NCBI GenBank assembly: GCA_905221605.1
Contig: CAJNDS010000122.1
Coordinates: 41,001 to 105,000 of the forward strand
Source of the DNA: Symbiodinium natans
Lineage: Eukaryota; Sar; Dinophyceae; Suessiales; Symbiodiniaceae
Length of the DNA: 64,000 bases
Reading direction: 5' to 3'
Position 1 is the stretch's first letter. Each line of letters begins with the position of its first letter. Shown here in pieces: positions 34,101 to 43,839 of the stretch. The notes beneath the pieces were generated by a model. The model ran no database searches and was not told the origin of the DNA. It saw nothing but the letters and a program-made list of their open reading frames with translations. The position numbers were made by a program, and so were the translations under genes.

Positions 34101-37100
34101 ATTTGTCCCCCCCGTTTCCTTGGTCCTGTGATTTGGTAGGGGCTTCGAGGTTTGTCATACGTTCCCTCGCTTCGTCCTTTCGTGTTGCAAGGGTTTTGTG
34201 AGAGCCCGGCAAATTTGCCGTATGTCCCTTTTCTTCTTGCTTGTAGGGTTTGGGGAGCGTCTAGACGACTGACATATGTAATTTGATTCCGGGCTCGTAT
34301 TGTGCGGGGTGCCCTAGAGGTTTGTCGTATGCCCTCCGCTTGTTCCTGCGATGTAGTAGGGGCCTACAGGTTTGTCGTGTGTCCCCTTTCTTGGCATCTA
34401 GATGATTGTCATAAGACATTTGCTTCTGTGGTCGTATTGTGAGGGCTATTGACTGCCCTAGAGGTTTGTCGTATGCCCCCCTGCTTCGTGTTCCTGTGAG
34501 TTGGGAGGGGCCTAGAGGTTTATCTTTTGTCCCCTCCCTTCGTCCCTTCGTGTTGTAAGGGTTTCGTGAGCGCTCTGGAGGTTTTTCGTATGTCCCCTTT
34601 GTTCGTGCTTGCAGGCTTTGGGGAGTGTCTAGATGATTATCATATATCATTTGCTTCCGCAGTCGCTATGAGAGTATTGATTGCCCTAAAGATTTCTCGT
34701 GTGCCCCCCCGCTTCGTATTCCTATGATTTGGTAGGGGTCTAGAGGTTTGTCGTAATTCCTCTCCCTTCGTTCCTTCGTGGGATGTTTGCGTGTGTCCCC
34801 TTTCTTCGTGCTTGTAGGGTTTGGGGAGCCTAGACGACTGATATATATATATATATAATTCGATTCCGCGCTCGTATTGTGAGGCCCTAGAGGTTTGTCG
34901 TATGTCCCCCGATTCCTGTTCCTGAGCTTTGGTAGGGGCCTAGAGCTTTGTCGTATGTCCCCTCCTTTCGCCCCTTCGTGTTGTAGGGTTTGTTGGGCCT
35001 TGAAGGTTTGTCGTGTGTCCCCTTTCTTCGAGCTTGGAGAATTGAGGAGTGTCGAGATGATTACCATACATCATTTGCTTCCGTGCTCGTACTATGTGGG
35101 GTTAGTGACTGCCCTAGAGGTTTGTCGTATGTCCCCTTCCTTCGTCCCTTCGCGTTGTATGGGTGTTAAGGGTTTTGTGAGGGCCCTGGAGGCTAGTCGT
35201 ATATCCACTTTCTTCGAGCTTGTAGGGTTTGGGGGGAGCGTCTAGAGTCTAGATGATCGTCATATATGATTTGCTTCCGTGCTCAAACTATGAGGGGCTA
35301 GTGCTGTCCTAGAGGTTTGTCATTTGTCCCCCCCGTTTCCTTGGTCCTGTGATTTGGTAGGGGCTTAGAGGTTTGTCATACGTTCCCTCGCTTCGTCCTT
35401 TCGTGTTGCAAGGGTTTTGTGAGAGCCCTGCAAATTTGCCGTGTGTCCCCTTTCTTCTCACTTGTAGGGTTTGGGGAGCGTCTAGACGACTGACATATAA
35501 TTTGATTCCGTGCTCGTATTGTGAGGGGCTAGTGATTGCCCTAGAGGTTTGTCGTATGTCCCCCCGATTCCTGTTCCTGAGATTTGGTAGGGGCTTAGAG
35601 CTTTGTCGTATGTCCCCTCCTTTCGCCCCTTCGTGTTGTAGGGGTTTTGTTGGGCCTTGAAGGTTTGTCGTGTGTCCCCTTTCTTCGTGCTTGGAGAGTT
35701 TGAGGAGCGTCGAGATGATTACCATACATCATTTGCTTCCGTGCTCGTACTATGTGGGGTTACTGACTGCCCTAGAGGTTTGTCGTATGTCCCCTTCCTT
35801 CGTCCCTTCGCGTTGTATGGGTGGTAAGGGTTTTGTGAGGGCCCTGGAGGCTAGTCGTATATCCACTTTCTTCGAGCTTGTAGGGTTTGGGGGAGCGTCT
35901 AGAGTCTAGATGATCGTCATATATGATTTGCTTCCGTGCTCAAACTATGAGGGGCTAGTGGCTGTCCTAGAGGTTTGTCATTTGTCCCCCCCGTTTCCTT
36001 GGTCCTGTGATTTGGTAGGGGCTTAGAGGTTTGTCATACGTTCCCTCGCTTCGTCCTTTCGTGTTGCAAGGGTTTTTGTGAGAGCCCTGCAAATTTGCCG
36101 TGTGTCCCCTTTCTTCTCACTTGTAGGGTTTGGGGAGCGTCTAGACGACTGACATATAACTTGAGTCCGTGCTCGTATTGTGAGGGGCTAGTGACTGCCC
36201 TAGGGGTTTGTCGTATGCCCCCCCCCCGCTTCCTTGTTCCTGTGATGTAGTAGGGGCCTACAGGTTTGTCGTATGTCCCCTGCCTTCGTCCCTTCGTGTT
36301 GTAAGGCTGATAAAATTTTTCTGAGGGCCCTTGGAGATTTGTCGTATGTCCCCACGCTTCGTGTTCCTGAGATTTGGTAGGGGCCAGAGACTTGTCGAAT
36401 GTCCCCTCCTTTCGTCCCTTCGTGTTGAAATTGCTTTGTTGGGGGAAGGTTTGTCGTATGTCACCTTTCTTTCTTCTTGGAGGGTTTGGGGATCTTCTAG
36501 AAAACTGTCATATATCATTTGCTTCCGTGCTCGTATTATGAGGGGCTGGTGTTTGTCATAGAGGTTTGTCGTATGTCCCGCCGCTTTCTGTTCCTGCGAT
36601 GTGGTAGGGGCCTAAAGAGGTATGTCGTGTGCCCCCTCCCTTCGTCCCTTTGAGTTGCAAGGGTTTTGTTGGACCTGGAAGATTTATCGTATGTCTCCTT
36701 TCTTCGTGCTTGTAGGGCGTGGGGAGCGTCTAGATGATTATCATATATGATTTGCTTCCGTGCTCGTATTATGAGGGGCTAGTGACTGCCCTAGAGGTTT
36801 GTTTTATGTCTCCCTGCTTCGTGTTCATGTCATTTGCTAGGGTCCTGGAGATTTGTCGTATGTCATTTTACCATATACGAAATTAGATACAATCCCTTCG
36901 TCCCTTCGTGTTGTAAGGGTTTCGTGAGGGTCCTAGAGGTTTGTCGTATGTGCCCTTCCTTCGTCCCTTCTTGTTGTAAGGGTTTTGTGAGGGCCCTGCA
37001 AATTTGCCGTATGTCCCTTTCTTCGTGCTTGTAGGATTTGGGCAGCGTCTAGATGATTGTCATTATCATTTGCTTCCGTGCTCGTACTATGAGGCGCTAG

Positions 37101-37865
37101 TAACTGCCCTAGACCTTCAGGGCCCTCACAAAACCCTTACAACACGAAGGGACGAAGGGAGACGACATACGACAAACCTCTATCATCTAGATGCTCCCCA
37201 AACCCTACAAGCAAGAAGAAAGGGGACATACGACAAACCTCCAGGGCCCTCACAGAACCCTTACAATAGGAAGGAATGAAGGGAGGCGACACACTACAAA
37301 CCTTTAGGCCCCTACCAAATCACAGGATCACGAAGCGGGGGCGTCATCTGACAAACCTCCAGGCCAATCACTAGCCCCTCATAATACGAGCACGGAAGCA
37401 CATGATATGTGATTATCATCTACACACTCCCCAGACCCTACAAGCACGAACAAAGGGGACATACGACAAACCTCCAGGACCCTCCCAAAACCCTTACAAC
37501 ACGAAGGGACGAAGGGAGGGGACACACGACAAACCTTTAGCCCCCTACCAAATCACAGGAACACGAAGCGGGGGGACAGACGACAAACCTCTAGGGCAGG
37601 CACTAGCCCTCATAATACGAGCACGGAAACACATCATATATGATAATCATTTTGATGCTCCCCCAAAACCTATAAGAACGAGAAAGGGGAAGCACACAAA
37701 CCTCCAAAGCCCTTACAAAACCCTTACAACACGAAGGGACGAAGGGAGGGGACATACGACTAACCTCTGGCCCCTACCAAGTCACAGGAAACACGAAGCG
37801 AGGGTGCTTGCCTAAGTCTGGCTGTTGGCCGGCTGGATCTACATTTACTGCTACTACTACTACTG

Positions 37866-37898
<33 letters not shown>

Positions 37899-37928
37899 CT
37901 ACTACTACTACTACTACTCCTACTACTC

Positions 37929-37965
<37 letters not shown>

Positions 37966-39760
37966 CACTACTACTTTCAAGAAGTTTTGTAAATAGTAAA
38001 CAAAGGGGCGTGCCAAATAGACCCTAAAGGTCCATGCCACATAGTCCTATATAGCTACGTCATTATGATACAAAATTCTTATATTAATATATGACTACAT
38101 ATCAAAAAGTAAGGTGTGCAGCCAGAAGACAGACTTAGTATCCCGGAGAGAAGAAGCCGGGGTCACATGTGGGCTGCAGGCTGCGTGACATCAGTGGCGT
38201 CATTCAGGCTCTGCCACTCGCTGGCAGAGATCGGGTACACCTCTTTTTTCAGTGTGGCACGTGCCCTGGGATCCTGGATCCTGCCACCTCTCAAACCATA
38301 GGGAGGGTTTTCGAGCCCTGTGATCTTTGGGGCCTTGAAGGTGAACTGCTGAACTAGCTCCCCCCACCCCCGCCCGCCCGACGTGCATACGGTGGTTTCC
38401 GAAGTTGGGGGGGGTACCCTAGTGGGGTCCTTGTTAGAGGGGAAGCCTACTAGTGGGGGGTTATTTTAGGGGTCCCCTCTTTTCGTAATCCCCCATATGG
38501 CATCCCCCATATGGTATTGTGGGTGTAGCATGTTAACCCTAAACCCTAAACCCTAAACCCTAAACCCTAAACCCTAAACCCTAAACCCTAAACCGTTGTC
38601 CTTCTGTGTGTCTGTGTGCGAAGCCAAACATTCAAACGTCCGCGAGGCGGCGCTTGGTCGAGCTGGACCAGATGGGGCGCGTGAAGCGTCAAATTCTGGG
38701 CATGGTCACGCAGGCACCTTGATGTTGTGGATGAGGGTTTAGGGTTTAGGGTTTAGGGTTTAGGGTTTAGGGTTTGGGTTTAGGGTAGAGGGCATGTTGG
38801 GCCTTAAGTTGCTACCTGTTGCGGCTCCCCATCTTTTTTTTGTGTAGCATTCCCTGTTTCTCTTGTTTCGACTGTGTCTGCTGCTAAACCCTAAACCCTA
38901 AACCCTAAACCCTAGCCCCGTGCCATTGACAGGCTGTTGTGAATGACATGCCGGACCTGTATGAGGGCCGCAGTGGCAGGCCGACAGATCCTACTACCCT
39001 CCCTGTAGTCTTTTTACGGCTTAGGGTTTAGGCTACTACCCCCCCCCCCCCTACTAGGTTCCGCCCATAATTAACTCTATTTAGGGAATAAGCCGAATGG
39101 GGGGGGGGGGGGGAACCTAGGGGGGGTTTAGTACAGAGGGCGTAGTAGGAAGTCCTATAAGACAAGGGTTACGGCAACGGTCACACGTCCCAATTGCAGT
39201 GGGCTTTGGTGTTCCATTTGTTCCATGCACGGCACAAGATTTGAAGCATGTTCCTGAACTATTGTTACCGACTGTAGCTATTATTGTTGCTGGTGTAGTC
39301 TGAACCATAGTGGCTGGCAATTGTTGCTGTTTTTGTTGCTGGTGTGGCGCACGAAGTATTTGCTGTGTACACTTTTGGGCTTTTCATACATCGAGTTAAT
39401 TAATAATGAGAGATCGGCAACGCGAACGATTTGTGCCCGAACGCGTCGACTCACAACGGCGCAAAACCTGCAACCAGAAGTCCCCAAACCACTCCCCTCA
39501 AGGCATAAGAACTCTTACCTCTAAGGTTGTACCCCTAATAGTTCCCCTTAACATACTCCTCACATGGGCCCTTATACTTACTTAAGGATCCTCAAGAAGG
39601 GTCCCCAAAACCCAAGGGTACAATCCTAAAGGCGAACCAGAAGCCCCCTAAACCCTAAACCCTAGACCCCTGCCCAGGAGCTGCATGAGGCAGCTCCTCG
39701 ACTTCTACAAGTTTGCAACCGACCACACAGCATCGCGACATGACTTCTGGAGCGCCTTGG
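19147..39760 (+). CDS. TTC27: TTC27/EMW1-like tetratricopeptide-repeat protein
   Basis: Exons placed by alignment to remembered TTC27 order, with phases checked: 19147-19303, 19416-20801, 20943-21044, 21265 to 21363 or 21376, about 23704-23734, 23853-23922, 25174-25254, 25737-25804, 26288-26370, 26805-26881, 27742-27798, 28592-28623, 29545-29584, 38624-38713, 38933-38979, 39678-39760. Start: the ATG at 19147 has an in-frame TGA nine bases before it. Diagnostic stretches: GFEYELTGVMGIKR near 20346, MWPEAVECLICAERNVEAED, LWCCLGDILKDPAHYEKAWE (across a junction) and the TPR core NPMFEGIWFTLG plus QLERMDEATVAFSRVL. About 50 residues expected after 29584 were not found; a candidate lies near 38180-38250. 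The C-terminus after 39760 is unresolved. Yeast EMW1 is linked to cell-wall integrity; no enzymatic function is known. Confidence 0.88.
19304..19415 (+). mobile_element. Introner-like element, family 3, as intron 1 of TTC27
   Basis: The 112-nt intron runs from GGAG|GTTTTCGAAAATACGGG to GGAAACCCCCAG|GTGAG, that is from one inverted-repeat arm to the other. Removing it joins GGA-G to GT-GAG and keeps the frame of both TTC27 exons, whose products are confirmed by family similarity. Confidence 0.8.
21377..21544 (+). mobile_element. Family-2 element carrying a telomere array inside
   Basis: The left end CTTGGAGGTT runs straight into TTTAGGG units (21379-21445), then the usual interior and the right end CCATGAACCTCCAAG. 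It lies in the TTC27 intron after exon 4 and may set its donor (GAG|GTTAGG). Confidence 0.65.
21790..22500. repeat. Tandem repeat of about 112 bp
   Basis: The unit contains 'gggtagcctcggccc', 'cgggccttcggc', 'agggcccgtagaggccctta' and 'gttagggtttaag'. Clear successive copies start near 22190, 22302 and 22414, with diverged copies near 21820 and 22060. It lies inside a TTC27 intron. Confidence 0.75.
22640..22960. repeat. GC-rich GGCCCTTGGCC minisatellite
   Basis: Irregular repeats of GGCCCTTGGCC with Gly/Pro/Ala-coding frames on both strands. Open frames of 74-158 codons here are low-complexity and not called. Confidence 0.75.
23560..23672 (-). repeat. CCCTAAA array with variants
   Basis: Mixed CCCTAAA, CCCTCAA, CCCTGAA and GCCTAAA units directly upstream of the short TTC27 exon near 23704. 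Confidence 0.85.
24052..24096 (+). other. Three tandem spliced-leader relics
   Basis: CCATTTGGCTCAAG (24052-24065), CCATTTTGGTTCAAG (24066-24080) and CCATTTCGGTTCCTAG (24081-24096) are head-to-tail copies of the last 15 nt of the dinoflagellate spliced leader (CCATTTTGGCTCAAG). Tandem truncated leaders are the known mark of mRNA that was trans-spliced, copied to DNA, expressed and trans-spliced again. Confidence 0.75.
24097..24817 (+). pseudogene. Retrocopied mRNA inside a TTC27 intron
   Basis: Bounded by spliced-leader relics at 5' and an A-rich tail (24797-24817) at 3', with no telomere arrays or inverted-repeat elements between. Two open stretches: from the ATG near 24168, reading SDLLAKIQILQERLTAVES (coiled-coil-like), and a frame ending near 24559 that reads LRRCNVILCDDTGNALEAEE and LRQKHGHRQNRMIQQL. 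They are in different frames, so the copy looks shifted or is mostly untranslated. I do not recognise the parent gene. The host intron runs from 23923 to 25173. Confidence 0.6.
26183..26272 (-). repeat. CCCTAAA telomere-type array
   Basis: Pure CCCTAAA for about 85 bp, ending just before the TTC27 exon at 26288. The CCCTAAA strand contains no AG, so the acceptor is the CAAG after it. Confidence 0.9.
26385..26476 (+). repeat. TTTAGGG telomere-type array
   Basis: Starts 15 nt into the GC-AG intron that follows the TTC27 exon 26288-26370. Confidence 0.9.
26512..26655 (+). mobile_element. Inverted-repeat element, family 7-like
   Basis: CTGGTTCTTATTAGGGA at the left and 'acctactaacaaccag' at the right, with an inner 'gaggtaccc' and 'ctcccttaaaggg' pair. 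Inside the same TTC27 intron. Another relative lies near 27990-28092. Confidence 0.4.
27000..27062. repeat. (AT)n microsatellite
   Basis: Two AT runs separated by 'tttttattttttatttattt', in the TTC27 intron between 26881 and 27742. Confidence 0.8.
28676..29035 (+). repeat. Degenerate G-rich telomere-type array
   Basis: About 350 bp of TTTAGGGG, TTTTGGGG and TTTAGGG units, more variable than other arrays, ending in a clean TTTAGGG run (28981-29030). The mixture looks like decayed or slippage-expanded repeat. Confidence 0.85.
29127..29250. mobile_element. Inverted-repeat element, family 5
   Basis: TTTGCTTAAGAACCCTCC with a poly-C tract at the left, GGTGTTCTTAAGCAAAT at the right. Relatives occur at 52458-52560, 57346-57440 and 62785-62840, sharing 'gcttaagaacccc' and 'gggttctta'. 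Confidence 0.5.
29648..29712. repeat. Poly-C, A-rich and (CA)n run
   Basis: Ten C, then A-rich sequence with 'acaaaa' units, then (CA)11. It lies in the TTC27 intron after 29584. Confidence 0.85.
30560..32195. repeat. Satellite A: about 310-bp tandem repeat, with an inverted copy
   Basis: A marker segment 'gtggtcttcccgtactctga' occurs at about 31081, 31391, 31701 and 32011, a period of 310 bp, and in reverse complement near 30805-30825. Between markers, 'gaaatccttgaaa' and its complement flank the perfect palindrome AAATCCCGGGATTT many times, so each strand can fold into long hairpins. Short frames here are repeats of Lys/Ile/Ser codons, not genes. Confidence 0.85.
32198..32274 (+). repeat. 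TTTAGGG array between satellites
   Basis: About 70 bp, with one GTGTAGGG and one CTTAGGG variant, at the end of satellite A inside the 7.5-kb element. Confidence 0.9.
32405..32752. repeat. CATCCCCCAT minisatellite
   Basis: Short units of CATCCCCCATCAT with variations, strand-biased C+T+A. A frame of 123 codons reads only Pro/Ile/His/Ser repeats. Confidence 0.85.
32753..37115 (+). repeat. Satellite B with higher-order structure
   Basis: Sub-units of about 80-110 bp each contain GAGGTTTGTCGTATGTCCCC; about three build a repeat of roughly 300 bp with 'cttcgtgcttgtagggtttg' and 'catttgcttccgtgctcgta'. Larger blocks recur: 33.2-33.9 kb is nearly repeated at 34.45-35.1 kb (offset about 1.25 kb), and the segment near 34.02 kb recurs near 35.25 and 35.90 kb. 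Frames of 60-140 codons recur with the repeat and are not genes. Confidence 0.9.
37116..37790 (-). repeat. Satellite B in inverted orientation
   Basis: From about 37,116 the same units run as the reverse complement (GGGGACATACGACAAACCTC). The head-to-head junction makes a large potential inverted repeat with the preceding array. Confidence 0.85.
37836..37977. repeat. (CTA)n microsatellite
   Basis: About 45 CTA/CTC triplets just inside the right terminal repeat of the 7.5-kb element. Confidence 0.9.
38396..38500 (+). mobile_element. Inverted-repeat element, family 3 (copy 6)
   Basis: GGTTTCCGAAGTTGGGGGGG and GGTACC at the left, 'ggggtcccctcttttcgtaatccccc' at the right. In the TTC27 intron upstream of exon 38624. 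Confidence 0.55.
38533..38594 (-). repeat. CCCTAAA telomere-type array
   Basis: Upstream of TTC27 exon 38624-38713. A TTTAGGG array in the opposite orientation (38737-38786) lies in the next intron. Confidence 0.9.
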
Positions 39761-39892
39761 GTCCGAATAATGTAGGGGTTTAGGGTTTAGGGTTTAGGGT
39801 TTAGGGTTTAGGGTTTAGGGTTTAGGGTTTAGTCCCATAATTCCACTACAATAACACCCAAAACCTTATTGTAATTATTCAGGCCCTTAGAG
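39761..39892 (+). mobile_element. Inverted-repeat element with a telomere array inside
   Basis: GTCCGAATAATGTAGG at the left and 'attgtaattattcagg' at the right frame a TTTAGGG array (39778-39832) and 'ccactacaataacacc'. It follows the TTC27 exon ending TTG-G. A relative without the array is at 59515-59612. Confidence 0.45.
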
Positions 39893-41260
39893 CCACGAAC
39901 CCCCCGCTGCAGTGCCAATCTGGTGGCAGGGGGCCTTGCATCAGTAGAGAATATACGGCAAAGTACTTAATGTCTTCAGAAGCAATAGTTGTATAACAAA
40001 ATACATATGTATACATATATATATATATACAGTATGGCCTAGTATGTTCTCTACGCATGTTCAGAGGGCGCAAGAAGGGTTTGGGCCGCGTCCTCCAAGC
40101 TTTGCTCACAGAGGACTCTGGGGTTCGGGAGAGCCCCTTAAGTGGACCCTGCAGGCTTCTACGCGCACCTCCAGGACAAAGCTCTGCGGGTTTTAGGGTT
40201 TTTTGGGTTCAAAAGGGTTTAGTTTAGGGTTTAGGGTGTGCTTAACGTGTGCTCCGGGGCGTGCCCACCTACAGTTGACCAGAGTTGCATCCAGGATTCC
40301 TGTTTTAGGGGGACTGGGTCCCAAGCCGTACGTCACCACTTGGACCCAGGCCATCGCAAAACCCCTGGAACCCGATCCCATCCCCCCAAAAAAAGCCCTA
40401 AACCCTAAACCCTAAAAACCCTAAACACCCTAAACCCTAAACCCTAAAACGGAGCGGGCGCTGGATGTGCGTGCAGTGCGGGTGGCGAAACCCTAAACCC
40501 GAAGAACCTCGAGATCTCCTCCCCGAGAAGGAGGCTGCCGGGGATGACTCTGGGGCCTTGGACAGCCGGCTCCGACAGAACCGGGCCTTGCAGGTCTGTG
40601 CTTTCTGGAGTTTTATGGGGTGTAGGGTTTGGGGTTTAGGGTTTAGGGTTTAGGGTTTGGGGTTTAGGGTTTAGGGTGAGGGACTCTGAGCTTCGAAAGG
40701 AGTTGGGTTTGCAGGGCGTAGAGGGTTTAGACTTGGAATCTGTGCAATGCAAGAGGCATGGGTTAAAGAATGCCAGGTTAGACGACATGATGCTTCCGAG
40801 TTCCGACGGCTTGCGATTATGGTTCATCTATGACGAAGAGTTCGTGAAACACCATGTGTTAATCAGATCGATGATATACAATAAAAGAGTGTTCGGCACT
40901 GCAGAGCAAGACTCCAAGGGCAAGACCCTAAACCCTCTACCCTCACTAAGCCCTAAACCCAAATCAGCGACCACGGTTCTGCATGACGAGCAGGTGCAAG
41001 GGACCGAAACGGGAGCACCACTTGGACACCACGAAATGCACGTCCCTTCGAAGGGACAAAAGAAGCAAACAAATCACCCACGAGCCCCCACCGGCAAGAC
41101 AAGCACATCACCACCACATTGTACAGCCCCACACGTGCACAGGACCTGCTGGTGGAAGCAGAATTTGGGCCATGAAAAGCACACGGGGATGTAGGCGAGC
41201 GCTGTTTGACTTGTCACATTGGGTGATGTAGAAGCCTCTGGATTTTAATAAATCGAGAAC
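39893..41260 (+). other. 3' part of TTC27 or downstream region; weak frames only
   Basis: Candidates for last exons: near 40051-40135 (GRKKGLGRVLQALLTEDSG), 40172-40200 (FYAHLQDKALR) and 40502-40590 (LLPEKEAAGDDSGALDSRLR). A frame of up to 172 codons from 40676 reads LRLWFIYDEEFVKHHVL and runs on through a telomere array to 41194. None is recognised, and the last part is low in complexity. Confidence 0.2.
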
Positions 41261-41775
41261 AGCCACCCTCGAATCCCCGCAAACAAGCCCATGCCTAGGC
41301 GAGAGCACGATTTGGACCCAAACCGCTGCGCTAGGCTAGGGCCACCTAGTCCTCCTGACTTCCAGCGTTTTTCCACCCCTAGTGGCCCTAGTGCTGCAAG
41401 GCTTGGTGGGGAAGCATGTATTTGGCCCATCAGCGCACAATGCTAATGTATCTGTGAAACTTGTATATGTGTGTGGAGACATGGCAAAGGGAGAGGTTCC
41501 GAGGTGTGCAGGCTAGATTGAAAAGTTTGCAGGAAAAGTGGGTGTGATCTTTCACCTCGGCTTTGCAAGCTAGATGTGCCAATGCCTAGGCCCAAGACCC
41601 CAAATCCTAAATCCTCAATGGCCGTAAACCCGCATGTCAGGCGCGGCTCTGGGCCACGAGCTGAGAATTCCTGCTGCTGATAAGGGACTTGGGCCATTCA
41701 GGGCTTGTTCCTGTTTCACGGTAAGGAACCGGATAGTTCAGAATGAACAAGCACAGCACCCACTGACAGAGGGGG

Positions 41776-42995
41776 ATGGAAGAAGCGACAGCAGACACCA
41801 AGGATGAGAACGACCCGGAGATCTTCAGCGAGTACCTCCAGGAAGCTGAACAGTGGCGCTTGCTGGGTTTATTCGGGCGCTGTTTCCCCCAAGCATGTCA
41901 GCAACACAGACTTCCAACGTGCATAAGACGGGCCAGGTCGGTAGAACCGGACCAGGGGTTTCCTTGAGGCCTGCTCGCATTTTGTCAATCACGCTCTCGC
42001 CTGGCACTGGGGTGGCCGCGCTCGCCGTCCTCGAGACTCGCTTTTGGACGTCTGGGCTCGGAGTCTCGTGACTGTCGCCACTGTTGGACGTTTGGGTTCG
42101 CGAAATGCGAAATTGTCTTTGCTATCGGGACGTTCACGAAGTGCGAAACTGGTGTTGCTTTTTGGTCGTCGTTGCTTTTGGAGAGGCCTTGGTGTCTTTT
42201 GCATGTGCTCTTGGACCATTGGAGTACTCTTTCGTGTCCCAATGTCTTACTGTTCGGGATCTACGCTTTCATAGTCTTTGCGAGCCAAAGGTAGGATGCA
42301 GTGTGGTTCGCCCATCTACTCGTAACGCTAGTCAGGAGGCAAGAAAGACGGCTGCAAATTGCCAGTTCTGGTGTGGGATCCGTGTGTGGATAGCGAAGGA
42401 CCTGCTCGAGTGCTTGGACATCATTGACAGCACGTTGGATGACCCAGCAACAAAGGACGCATCCAAGGCCGTGCATCCCGACACAGCGTCCGTGTCGCAG
42501 AGTCGCGGGGATTGCCTGCAGGTTACTAATTTTCGAACATATACGGGATGACATCACCGACCTGAAAAACAATACAGCCGTCTCTCAGCCCAACCCGTCC
42601 ATTCTGCCGCCAGGCGCAGGTCCAGCCCTTTGTGTACCTGGCGCGGGATGCGGCAAAGCGATTAGCCGCGAAGCTGGAAGTGACGGTTCAGGAGACCCAA
42701 GTTCGTACACAGAGGTCAAAGGCTCTTTTGGACCCATCGACATGCAACCTCTGCTGGAGATTTGTGAGGTATAAGGTGGCTAGAGGTATAGGCTTTAGAT
42801 GTGGAGCCATCTCGCCTCAAACCCCAGCCCCAAACACGCCCCAACAACCCTGAACTAAGTCCCGAAAGCCCCGAAGCCACGGGAGGAGCCCCCATGGAAG
42901 CCTGCTGTCGCCAAGCTCCAGAGCATGGCGAGCAAGGCAGACGGGCGCTTGGCCAAGCTCGCACCCCACCTGCACTTAGATGCAGGGGATTATAG
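41776..42995 (+). CDS. Unidentified helical protein gene, 5' exons (gene F)
   Basis: The ATG at 41776 has an in-frame TGA twelve bases upstream. Exons with matching phases: 41776-41866 (EIFSEYLQEAEQWRLL), 42394-42467 (AKDLLECLDIIDSTLDD), 42614 to about 42691 (YLARDAAKRLAAKLEVTV) and about 42890-42985 (AVAKLQSMASKADGRLAKL). Donors appear to be GT, GC and GA in turn. The product is rich in charged residues and Ala/Leu and looks helical. Later segments may include 43194-43262 (HLAKARCDVVGQLSELL). I recognise no family. It could also be an N-terminal extension of the kinesin, but that gene has its own ATG at 45310. Confidence 0.5.
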
Positions 42996-43373
42996 GGTTC
43001 CGGGATCTTAGGTTTCACGGTTTAGGGTTTAGGGTTTAATTAGGGTTTAGGATGAGGCAGGACTGGTGATGGAATTGCCGCGCATGACCTCCTTGAGAAG
43101 ACAAGTTATACTCACCACCCAGGCAAAGAATAAGTAATGCCAAGAGGATGCCAAGTACACATCGAAGATATCTAAGGAAAGATGAGCCCTCGCCTGCCAG
43201 CACTTGGCAAAAGCGCGTTGCGACGTTGTGGGCCAGCTTTCAGAGTTGTTGCCCACAGAGAGTAGATGAGACCTCGTTAGGGTTTGGGGGGGCCCTAAAC
43301 CCTAAACCCTCAACCCTCAACCCTAAATCCCAAACCCTAAACGGTTAGGATTTAGGGTTTCGGATTATCGGGT

Positions 43374-43735
43374 ATCAAATTTCGCTGGGACTTGGAACGG
43401 CACTTATGAGGCGTGGTATGGCGTGGTAAAGTTCGGTTCAAACCACGATGATACTCTTCAGATCGGAGCAATTCCTCACCGTGGAGAGGCATACTTGGAG
43501 GTTCCTGGGTGGTTATAAGTAGGGTTCTAAGTACCCTAAGCAGGGTTCTAAGCAGAGTTACCACACTTGTATGACCCTACTTAGAACTACCCATGAACCT
43601 CCAAGCAGCTTCAGCCATCGAAGGCTCCAGGTTGGACGTCCACAAGTGTTCGACCTGATCAACGAAGCAAAGCCAGACCATTGCTCCTAAGCACACTCAA
43701 TGAAACAGAACCGTAATTTAATTACTTCCCTAAAC
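43374..43735 (+). CDS. Two exons joined by an introner, unidentified
   Basis: The left exon (about 43374-43500) reads NGTYEAWYGVVKFGSNHDD and QIGAIPHRGEAYLE. With element 43501-43605 removed it continues QLQPSKAPGWTSTSVRPDQR to a TAA near 43714. A second frame across the same junction is also open for about 50 codons, so the true frame is not certain. It may be the 3' end of gene F. Confidence 0.35.
43501..43605 (+). mobile_element. Introner-like element, family 2 (copy 4)
   Basis: CTTGGAG|GTTCCTGGG at the left, CCCATGAACCTCCAAG| at the right, 105 nt, with the usual 'gtggttataagtagggttctaag' interior. Confidence 0.7.
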
Positions 43736-43839
43736 CCTAAACGGCCCTAAACCCTAAACCCTAAACCCTAAACCCTAAACCCTCATAAGCCTAAGGCTTA
43801 ACACGAAAACGACCTAAACCAGACTTCCACAAGCTCGTA

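Larger units (their letters stand above)
30499..38050. mobile_element. 7.5-kb composite element with terminal inverted repeats
   Basis: Left end 30509-30550 and right end 38001-38040 are inverted repeats over about 34 bp with the shared core GGACCTTTAGGGTCTATTTG followed by GCACGCC. The 10-mer ATAGTCCTAT stands directly outside both ends (30499-30508 and 38041-38050), as a target duplication would. The inside is almost wholly satellite: two satellite families, a CATCCCC minisatellite, a TTTAGGG array and a CTA microsatellite. I find no transposase frame, so it would be non-autonomous. A 9-11 bp duplication with long inverted repeats would suit a Mutator-like element, but that is inference. 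It sits in a TTC27 intron (29585-38623). Confidence 0.65.

Noticed and set aside
32753-37115. CRISPR-like array
   Set aside because: Units are 80-300 bp, diverged and head-to-tail without unique spacers, in a eukaryotic intron; there are no cas genes.
32753-37815. Many recurring frames of 60-140 codons on both strands
   Set aside because: They follow the satellite B period, repeat nearly unchanged, and have no domain; they are by-products of the repeat.
41985-42242. Minus-strand frame of 85 codons rich in Arg/Lys
   Set aside because: The underlying sequence has repeated 'ggacgt-tggg' and 'gcgaaatgcgaaa' units, lies in a gene F intron and shows no domain.
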